Shown piece after piece: positions 55,550 to 64,000 of a DNA stretch of 64,000 nucleotides. Source of the DNA: Methylogaea oryzae. GTDB taxonomy: Bacteria; Pseudomonadota; Gammaproteobacteria; Methylococcales; Methylococcaceae. The DNA is taken from assembly GCF_019669985.1 (NCBI RefSeq), contig NZ_AP019782.1, positions 674,501 to 738,500 of the forward strand, read 5' to 3'. The notes under the pieces are model-generated. The model made no database searches and was not told the origin of the DNA. It saw only the letters and a list, made by a program, of their open reading frames with translations. The position numbers and the translations under genes are program-made. Positions within the stretch are counted from its first letter, which is position 1. Each line of letters starts with the position of its first letter.

Positions 55550-55902
55550 TGAGGTGGTGGCTAGATGGTGGGCGGTGGTGGCGCTACGGGCCTGGCTGGA
55601 CGCTGCCGGCATCGTGGAGGGGCCGGTGTTCCGCGCCATCGGCAAAGGCGGCCGGGGGGCGACACCCTGTCGGACAAGTCAGTGGGGGAACTGGTGAAGG
55701 CCTACGCCGGCAGGGCCGGACTGAATCCGGCCGAGTTCGGCGGCCATAGCCTACGGGCCGGGTTCGTTACCTCGGCGGCTGAGGCTGGCGCGTCGATTTT
55801 CAAAATGGCGGATTGAGCCGCCACAAATCGACGGATGTGCTGGCCGGCTATGTGCGGTCGGCCAACCTGTTCAAAGACCATGCGGGGGCTGGATTGCTGT
55901 AG
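55550..55902 (+). pseudogene. Tyrosine recombinase/integrase remnant, C-terminal part
   Basis: Pieces of one integrase are spread over three frames. First: ALRAWLDAAGIVEGPVFRAI (about 55578-55640). Second, after a shift near 55660: LSDKSVGELVKAYAGRAG and GGHSLRAGFVTSAAEAGASI (to about 55813), containing the HxLR motif. Third, after another shift near 55815: RHKSTDVLAGYVRSANLF (with the HKS histidine and the catalytic-tyrosine GYVR), ending at a TAG at 55900-55902. At least two frameshifts, a stop at 55814, and loss of the N-terminus make it non-functional. Confidence 0.85.
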
Positions 55903-55923
55903 CCCTCGGCTAGTTAGCTAGCG

Positions 55924-56712
55924 TCACCCAGGGCGCAAAAGCTGCTGCATGGCGTCCTGGCTAATTGGGGCGAGAGCAGCAATGGCATTCGCAGTGTTCA
56001 CGGTCAACCCGCTTAGCGACGGCCGCTCTTCTGTAGCCGCTAAGTCTACTTTGTTCTGGTTGGTATTGGCCCCACCTTCTGTGGGTTCTTGCCCGGTTTG
56101 CCCTGCGCCGGCATTTGCACCAGTAAAATCACCAATATTCAAGGACATCCCTGCGCCGGCAAGCATGTTTGCAGTGCCGGCTCCCGTCGTTTGTTGGGAT
56201 CGTTGGGTAATATTGGGATCAGACGACCGATCAATTGAACCACTCGGGGTTTGCCCAAGCTGGGCTGTACTAGCAAAGGTTTTGGCAAACCGTGTGATTT
56301 CAGATGAGTAATCGAAATCCCGAACGTTTGCACCCTCTACCCCTCTTTGGTCCGTTCCACCGGCAGCCAGAGCCGCGCCAGTCGCCGAAATAGTGGCGGT
56401 CACTCCATTGTCACCAAACGTCGTGCCAACCGCGTCTCCGACCTTGGTTTCTTCGGCATTGGTCGTCGTTATGGATTGGCCTGAGCCGATCAGCTGCAGC
56501 CTTTGCTGCCCCGAGCCTAGCTGCTGAAGTCCGTCCTGCGCCGTTGTTCCAGTCGTTGCGTCATCGGCCGCCTTGTTGAGCTTGCTGCCTGAGCTGAGCC
56601 GTTCCATCTGTTGCCCCGAGCCTAGCTGCTGCTGAAGCCTGGCCTGCATCTGGTAGGCAGCGTAATTGCGTATAGCGGCATTGTTGAGCTGGACACTGGA
56701 CATGGCGTTCAC
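55924..56712 (-). CDS. Hypothetical low-complexity protein with flagellin-like N-terminal segment
   Basis: A 262-residue protein rich in Gln, Gly, Ser, Thr and Ala. Residues 36-52 (MERLSSGSKLNKAADDA) resemble the flagellin N-terminal motif RLSSGxRINxAxDDA, but the C-terminal flagellin domain is not evident and Cys/aromatic residues are scarce. LGSGQQ occurs twice and is encoded by an exact 20 bp DNA repeat. No signal peptide is present. Base composition is lower in GC than the surroundings and it adjoins a recombinase remnant. I do not assign a function. Confidence 0.5.
   Translation of the reverse strand: MNAMSSVQLNNAAIRNYAAYQMQARLQQQLGSGQQMERLSSGSKLNKAADDATTGTTAQDGLQQLGSGQQRLQLIGSGQSITTTNAEETKVGDAVGTTFGDNGVTATISATGAALAAGGTDQRGVEGANVRDFDYSSEITRFAKTFASTAQLGQTPSGSIDRSSDPNITQRSQQTTGAGTANMLAGAGMSLNIGDFTGANAGAGQTGQEPTEGGANTNQNKVDLAATEERPSLSGLTVNTANAIAALAPISQDAMQQLLRPG
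56507..56526. repeat. 20 bp direct repeat, copy 1
   Basis: TGCCCCGAGCCTAGCTGCTG, repeated exactly at 56612-56631, inside the low-complexity gene. It encodes the repeated QLGSGQ peptide. Confidence 0.85.
56612..56631. repeat. 20 bp direct repeat, copy 2
   Basis: The second exact copy of the repeat at 56507-56526, 105 bp apart start to start, a multiple of three, so the frame is kept. Confidence 0.85.
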
Positions 56713-56830
56713 CCCTGCTTTTTTTATTGGATTTTCTCTATCCTGCCATAAATGGCAGTAAAAGCCACAAGAAATTTGCGAAGCGTGTCACTGTTGTTGG
56801 TGGTGTTTGCCAATAAGCAGGCGGTCCAGG

Positions 56831-56850
56831 GCCTGCACTTGAGTGCAGGC
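56831..56850. repeat. Palindrome GCCTGCACT-TG-AGTGCAGGC
   Basis: A perfect 9 bp inverted repeat with a 2-base centre in the 266 bp gap between guaA and the low-complexity gene. It could be a protein-binding site or part of a decayed terminator; no T-run follows. Confidence 0.5.
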
Positions 56851-56978
56851 ATCGCCGAATGATGGGTTTGGCGCCGGTGTGAGCCTATGCACGCTCGTTG
56901 ATTCTCCCAAGACGAGCGGCAATTGTTCCCAGAGTGCGGCCCTTGATACAGTTTGACGCGGCGTGAGACTAGGCCAAT

Positions 56979-58553
<1,575 letters not shown>

Positions 58554-58560
58554 GGAATTC

Positions 58561-59043
58561 TTAAATTTGCGTGGGGGCGTCGGGGATCAGGCGGCTGTGT
58601 TCCAGCGGCGTATTGCCGGGGGCGAAGAAGGCGACTTTGCCGCCGGTATCGACGATCCAAACCTCCTGCGCGCCTACTTCGAAATACAAAGGCATTTTGC
58701 TGTGCATTTCTTGCCAAGTGTTGGAAGGGGACATGACTTCTACGCAGACTTCCGGGGCTTCTGCAACATAGCCCAAGCCACCTTCGTGGCGGGATACATA
58801 AGCCGCGCTGGCTAAGTAAACATCGGGAGCTTTGACTCCGTCGGAAGTGATAACGCCGAGTTCCGAGCCGCTTTCCCATTGCGGCGCGATGGCGGCGATG
58901 CGGCGGATCAAATGGCCGACGTAGCGACTATGTCCGAAATTGACCGGCGTCATGATGATCTGTCCTTGTGCGTTGGTTTCCCAAGGAAACGGCAGGTTCA
59001 ACTGCTCCACCAGGCGCAAGGTATCGGCAAGCTGGGTGGTCAT
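58561..59043 (-). CDS. Uma2 family endonuclease-like protein (DUF820)
   Basis: A 160-residue protein of the Uma2/DUF820 family, which has a PD-(D/E)xK nuclease fold. Recognisable parts: [61 protein letters not shown]. Start ATG 59043 has AGGAGAG upstream. Such proteins are expanded in cyanobacteria and mobile DNA; the function is poorly known. It lies between guaB and guaA, probably co-transcribed with them. Confidence 0.88.
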   Translation of the reverse strand: MTTQLADTLRLVEQLNLPFPWETNAQGQIIMTPVNFGHSRYVGHLIRRIAAIAPQWESGSELGVITSDGVKAPDVYLASAAYVSRHEGGLGYVAEAPEVCVEVMSPSNTWQEMHSKMPLYFEVGAQEVWIVDTGGKVAFFAPGNTPLEHSRLIPDAPTQI

Positions 59044-59123
59044 GGCGGCTCTCCTGGTTTGTTGCGTTGCTGAGCGGGGGCTCGCTGCGCTTCCTTGCGC
59101 GGCCAGTTCCAATGAAAAGGCGA

Positions 59124-60590
59124 TCAATCCAAGCGGTAGTTGGGCGCTTCCTTGGTGATCGCCACGTCGTGCACGTGGCTTTCGCGGATGCCGGCGCTGG
59201 TGATGCGCACGAAGCGGGCTTTGGTGCGCATTTCGTCGATGGTGGCGCAGCCGGTATAGCCCATGGCGGCGCGGATGCCGCCCACCAGTTGGTGGACGAT
59301 GGCCACCAGGGTGCCTTTGTAGGGCACGCGGCCTTCGATGCCTTCCGGCACCAGCTTTTCCGCCAGGTCGGTTTCTTCCTGGAAGTAGCGGTCGGAGGAG
59401 CCGTGCTGCTGGGCCATGGCGCCCAGGGATCCCATGCCGCGGTAGGACTTGTAGGAGCGGCCCTGGTACAGCTCCACTTCGCCGGGCGCTTCCTCGGTGC
59501 CGGCGAACAGGCCGCCAAGCATGATGCAGTGGGCGCCGGCGGCCAAAGCCTTGGCGATGTCGCCGGAATAGCGGATGCCGCCGTCGGCGATGACCGGGAT
59601 GCCGGTGTCTTTCAGCGCGTCGGCCACGTTGGACACGGCGGTGATCTGCGGCACGCCCACGCCGGCGACGATGCGGGTGGTGCAGATGGAGCCGGGGCCG
59701 ATGCCCACTTTCACCGCGTCGGCGCCGGCCGCGGCCAAGGCGCGCGCCGCGTCGGCGGTGGCGATGTTGCCGCCGATCACTTGCAGGTGCGGGAAGTGCT
59801 TTTTCACCCAGCGCACCCGCTCCAGCACGCCTTCGGAATGGCCGTGGGCGGTGTCCACCACCACCACGTCCACGCCGGCGGCTACCAAGGCCGCCACGCG
59901 CTCGTCGGTGCCGGCGCCGGTGCCGACGGCCGCGCCGACCCGCAGGCGTTCCTGCTCGTCCTTGCAGGCGTTGGGGTAGTCCTTGGATTTTTGGATGTCC
60001 TTGACGGTGATCATGCCGCGCAACTGGAACTGCTTATTCACCACCAGCACTTTTTCGATGCGGTGCTTGTGCAGGAGGTGAATGACTTCTTCCTTGCCGG
60101 CGCCTTCCTGAACCGTGATCAGGCGCTCTTTGGGGGTCATCACTTGCGACACCGGCGCGTCGAAACGGGTTTCGAAGCGCAGGTCGCGGCTGGTGACGAT
60201 CCCCACCAGTTCGTCGCCGTCCACCACCGGCACGCCAGAGATGTTTTTCGCGCGGGTCAGCGCCAGCACTTCGCGGATGCTGATATGGGGCGATACGGTG
60301 ATGGGCTCCTTGATGACGCCGCTTTCGTATTTCTTGACCCGGCTCACTTCGGCGGCCTGTTGTTCGGCCGTCATGTTCTTGTGCATGATGCCGATGCCGC
60401 CTTCCTGGGCCAGGGTGATGGCCAGCCGGGCTTCGGTGACGGTGTCCATAGCGGCGGACACCAAGGGAATGTGCAGATCGATGGTGCGCGTCAGCCGCGT
60501 TTTCAGGCTGACGTCGCGCGGCAGCACTGAAGAATGGGCCGGTATCAACAGCACATCGTCAAAGGTAAGGGCTTCTTGTTCGATACGCAT
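59124..60590 (-). CDS. guaB: IMP dehydrogenase
   Basis: A 488-residue enzyme oxidising IMP to XMP with NAD+, the controlling step of guanine nucleotide synthesis. The catalytic Cys is in [18 protein letters not shown], the flap in SSDRYFQE, and two CBS domains interrupt the barrel (about residues 90-205). The ending [15 protein letters not shown] is typical. A TATACT (plus-strand AGTATA, 60626-60631) about 40 bp upstream may be the -10. The guaB-guaA order is kept apart from the Uma2 insertion. Confidence 0.96.
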   Translation of the reverse strand: MRIEQEALTFDDVLLIPAHSSVLPRDVSLKTRLTRTIDLHIPLVSAAMDTVTEARLAITLAQEGGIGIMHKNMTAEQQAAEVSRVKKYESGVIKEPITVSPHISIREVLALTRAKNISGVPVVDGDELVGIVTSRDLRFETRFDAPVSQVMTPKERLITVQEGAGKEEVIHLLHKHRIEKVLVVNKQFQLRGMITVKDIQKSKDYPNACKDEQERLRVGAAVGTGAGTDERVAALVAAGVDVVVVDTAHGHSEGVLERVRWVKKHFPHLQVIGGNIATADAARALAAAGADAVKVGIGPGSICTTRIVAGVGVPQITAVSNVADALKDTGIPVIADGGIRYSGDIAKALAAGAHCIMLGGLFAGTEEAPGEVELYQGRSYKSYRGMGSLGAMAQQHGSSDRYFQEETDLAEKLVPEGIEGRVPYKGTLVAIVHQLVGGIRAAMGYTGCATIDEMRTKARFVRITSAGIRESHVHDVAITKEAPNYRLD

Positions 60591-60750
60591 TTAGAGCTAC
60601 CCCAGCCGTCGGTAAAAATGGGGATAGTATACCTTGTCGGGAGGGGGTTCGGCTAAGCCCGCCGTCGGGGCGGGGAGGGTCGGGCGGCGCAAGATCGCGG
60701 CGAGAGACTAAACTGCAACTGTTGTCAATCGAGAAACAAGGAGCATTCCC

Positions 60751-61254
60751 ATGGCAAAGAAAGAAGCCCAAGCACCCGCCGGCAAAGCATTGCAGCCGCA
60801 GCGTCCCGTCGCTCTGAGCCCTTTCGACGAGATGGATCGCTGGTTCGACGAGGCTTTTTCTCGGGGTTGGTTGTCGCCGATGTTGCGCCGCCACTGGCCG
60901 GCTTGGCCGGAACTGGAATCTCCCTTTGGCGGGCGCGTGCCCAAGGTCGACGTGATCGACCGGCCGCAGGAGGTGGTGGTGCGGGCCGAGCTGCCCGGCG
61001 TTGCGAAGGACGATCTGGACGTTTCCCTCAGCGACCGCACGCTGACCATCCGTGCCGCCGTCCAGCAGGAGAAGAAGCAGGACGACGAGCACTACCATCG
61101 CCGCGAGCTTAGCCGGGGCGAGTTTATGCGCGCTATCGCGCTGCCCGGCGACATGGACGGCGACAAGGTCAAGAGCAGTTTCAAGGACGGCGTGCTGGAA
61201 CTGGTCCTGCCCAAGGTCGAGGGCGCTAAGCGCAAGTCCATCAAAGTGGGCTAG
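60751..61254 (+). CDS. Small heat-shock protein (Hsp20), third copy
   Basis: A 167-residue Hsp20 with a long N-terminal arm (FDEMDRWFDEAFSRGW) and a full alpha-crystallin domain (VDVIDRPQEVVVRAELPGV to FKDGVLELVLPK). The C-terminus ends RKSIKVG. AAGGAG precedes the ATG. It is distinct from the two hsp20 genes at 20.3-21.1 kb. It is followed by a DUF1614 gene on the same strand. Confidence 0.93.
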   Translation: MAKKEAQAPAGKALQPQRPVALSPFDEMDRWFDEAFSRGWLSPMLRRHWPAWPELESPFGGRVPKVDVIDRPQEVVVRAELPGVAKDDLDVSLSDRTLTIRAAVQQEKKQDDEHYHRRELSRGEFMRAIALPGDMDGDKVKSSFKDGVLELVLPKVEGAKRKSIKVG

Positions 61255-61345
61255 CGAGCCCCGGCGGCTATGCGTCGGCGCTCTTCCGTTTTCCCGGCGC
61301 GGCGGTTTGCAGCCGCCGCGCTTTCTTGCCCAAAGGGGGCCGTCC

Positions 61346-62011
61346 ATGCGCGGTAGTTTTTCGCCTTTTCACCTGTTTTTGCTGGGATTCCTCATCCTCG
61401 GCCTGATCGTCAGCCTGCAATTCGGTCTGATGACGTTGAGTTTCGAGAAGCTGGGGTTGTCGTCCGATTCCGCCACCTTGCTGTTGTTCACCTCGTTGCT
61501 GGGGAGCCTGCTCAACCTGCCGCTGATGAGCATGGAGAGCGAGGCGCCGGCACAGCCGTTGGAGCCTTTCCAGTTCGGCTTGCTGCGCGGCGCGCCCGAG
61601 CCTTTCACCGGCCGCACGGTCATCGCTGTGAACGTGGGGGGCTGTCTGGTTCCGCTGTTTTTCTGCGCGTATTTGCTGCGCCATCACTCGCTCGATCCGA
61701 TGGCCGTGGCGCTGGGCGTCGCCGCCGTGAGCGCGGTCAGCTATGCCTTCAGCCGGCCGATTCCCGGCTTGGGCATCGGCATGCCGATCTTCATCGCGCC
61801 GGTTACCGCCGCGCTGGTATCGCTGATGCTGGACGGCGAGTTACGCGCGCCCCTGGCCTACATCAGCGGTTCCTTGGGCGTGTTGCTGGGCGCCGACGTG
61901 TTGCGCTTGAAGGACATTCGCGCCATGGGCGTTCCCGTGGCCGCCATCGGCGGCGCCGGCACGTTCGACGGCATTTTTATGACCGGCATCGTGGCGGTGC
62001 TGCTGAGCTGA
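61346..62011 (+). CDS. DUF1614 family membrane protein
   Basis: A 221-residue protein with about seven hydrophobic segments. The central RTVIAVNVGGCLVPLFF, the segment LGIGMPIFIAPVTAAL and the ending AIGGAGTFDGIFMTGIVAVLLS match DUF1614. The function is unknown. ATG 61346 is taken because it opens the first helix and follows GGGGG; the frame is open upstream inside hsp20. Confidence 0.85.
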   Translation: MRGSFSPFHLFLLGFLILGLIVSLQFGLMTLSFEKLGLSSDSATLLLFTSLLGSLLNLPLMSMESEAPAQPLEPFQFGLLRGAPEPFTGRTVIAVNVGGCLVPLFFCAYLLRHHSLDPMAVALGVAAVSAVSYAFSRPIPGLGIGMPIFIAPVTAALVSLMLDGELRAPLAYISGSLGVLLGADVLRLKDIRAMGVPVAAIGGAGTFDGIFMTGIVAVLLS

Positions 62012-62042
62012 TGGAAAAACGCCGGCAAGGCGTTGCGCGTCT

Positions 62043-63419
<1,377 letters not shown>

Positions 63420-63423
63420 GGTG

Positions 63424-64000
63424 TCAGGATGGCTGGTTGGACGTTGGAACGGGATCGCGCGGCAGGAGCACCAGGAATAGCGCCCCGCCCAAGGCGGAGC
63501 GGTCCACTTGGATGCGGCCTTGGTGGGCGGCGACGATTTGTTGCACCACCGCCAAGCCCAGGCCGATACCGCCTTCGCGGCGAGTGTAGAACGGGTCGAA
63601 TATTTGCGCGCGGCTTTCTTCCGGGATGCCGGGGCCGCTGTCGTTCACCGCCATGGCCAGGCCGCCGCCCTCGTCGCGGCAGTCGATTTGCACCGTGCCG
63701 CCGTCCGGCGTGTGCTGGATGGCGTTGAGCACCAGGTTGAGCAGCACCTGCACCATTTGCTCGTCGTCGCAAGCCAGGAAAGGATCTGCGGCGTGGAGTC
63801 GGGTGTCCAGGCGGATGCGTTTTTTTTGCGCCTGGTGGCCGAGCAGGCCGGCGACCCGCTGGACGATGGCGTGCAGGTCGTGGCGGCGGAATTGCGGCGC
63901 GCGGGGGCGGGCCGCGTCCAGCAGGGTGGATACCAGCTTGTTGAGGCGATCCGACTCGTCGACGATGAAGTCCAGCATTTCGCGGCCTTCGCCGCTGAGA
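63424..64000 (-). CDS. Sensor histidine kinase, C-terminal part (cut by window edge)
   Basis: The gene runs off the right edge, so the sensor and the HisKA histidine lie outside. Visible are the end of the dimerisation helix (LDFIVDESDRLNKLVSTLLD) and a full HATPase domain (LLNLVLNAIQHTPDGG, VNDSGPGIPEESR, GLGLAVVQQIVAAHQG). It precedes the NtrC-type regulator by 4 bp and is its likely partner. Confidence 0.92.
   Translation of the reverse strand, partial: LSGEGREMLDFIVDESDRLNKLVSTLLDAARPRAPQFRRHDLHAIVQRVAGLLGHQAQKKRIRLDTRLHAADPFLACDDEQMVQVLLNLVLNAIQHTPDGGTVQIDCRDEGGGLAMAVNDSGPGIPEESRAQIFDPFYTRREGGIGLGLAVVQQIVAAHQGRIQVDRSALGGALFLVLLPRDPVPTSNQPS

Overview
The window reads as chromosomal DNA of a high-GC gammaproteobacterium. 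The genes it carries point to a methylotroph, most likely a type I methanotroph (Methylococcales). The evidence is a fused hexulose-6-phosphate synthase/6-phospho-3-hexuloisomerase (formaldehyde fixation by the ribulose monophosphate route), pqqD and pqqE, a MoxR ATPase, and an ABC exporter of the type linked to PQQ-dependent alcohol oxidation. No methane monooxygenase or methanol dehydrogenase gene lies in the window, so the lifestyle is inferred. The left and middle parts are ordinary core genome. They hold pyruvate dehydrogenase E2/E3, nadB, the envelope-stress operon rpoE-rseA-rseB-rseC-mucD, then lepA-lepB-DUF4845-rnc-era-recO-pdxJ, pepA-holC, lptF-lptG, and at the right guaB-guaA and a sigma-54 two-component pair cut by the window edge.

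Between these lie several accessory modules. At 17.5-20.1 kb is an AmmeMemoRadiSam trio (AMMECR1-like, MEMO1-like, radical SAM), widely conserved but functionally unresolved, with a perfect 9+9 bp palindrome in the divergent promoter gap. At 20.2-25.7 kb is a protein-quality-control cluster: two small heat-shock proteins diverge from cbpA-cbpM-M48 protease-trxC-psiE-htrA. Two back-to-back sigma-32-like promoters sit in the gap. The order trx-psiE-degP recalls the transmissible locus of stress tolerance (tLST), but without ClpG, FtsH, YfdX or KefB.

The most unusual region is 33.9-45.8 kb, four consecutive plus-strand signalling genes. They are a membrane-anchored urea/amide-type solute-binding protein, a 1653-residue hybrid histidine kinase (periplasmic sensor, HAMP, four PAS, kinase, two receivers, HPt), a cytoplasmic protein fusing an AmiC-like solute-binding domain to PAS, GGDEF, EAL and a C-terminal BLUF blue-light domain, and a REC-PAS-GGDEF-EAL response regulator. 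No transporter genes are present. I infer a sensory unit joining small-solute detection, phosphorelay and blue light to cyclic-di-GMP turnover. The BLUF residues match the AppA numbering exactly at a constant offset.

The right third is mixed: pqqE/pqqD/moxR, a tRNA-Ser(CGA), mltF, tadA, an acyltransferase, yjdM, an LRR-protein kinase, and a YkuD-like protein with a cysteine-rich tail. A decayed tyrosine-recombinase remnant lies beside a 30 bp perfect palindrome and an odd flagellin-like low-complexity protein, which marks a scar of mobile DNA. A Uma2-family nuclease gene sits between guaB and guaA. A third small heat-shock protein and a DUF1614 membrane protein precede the terminal two-component genes.
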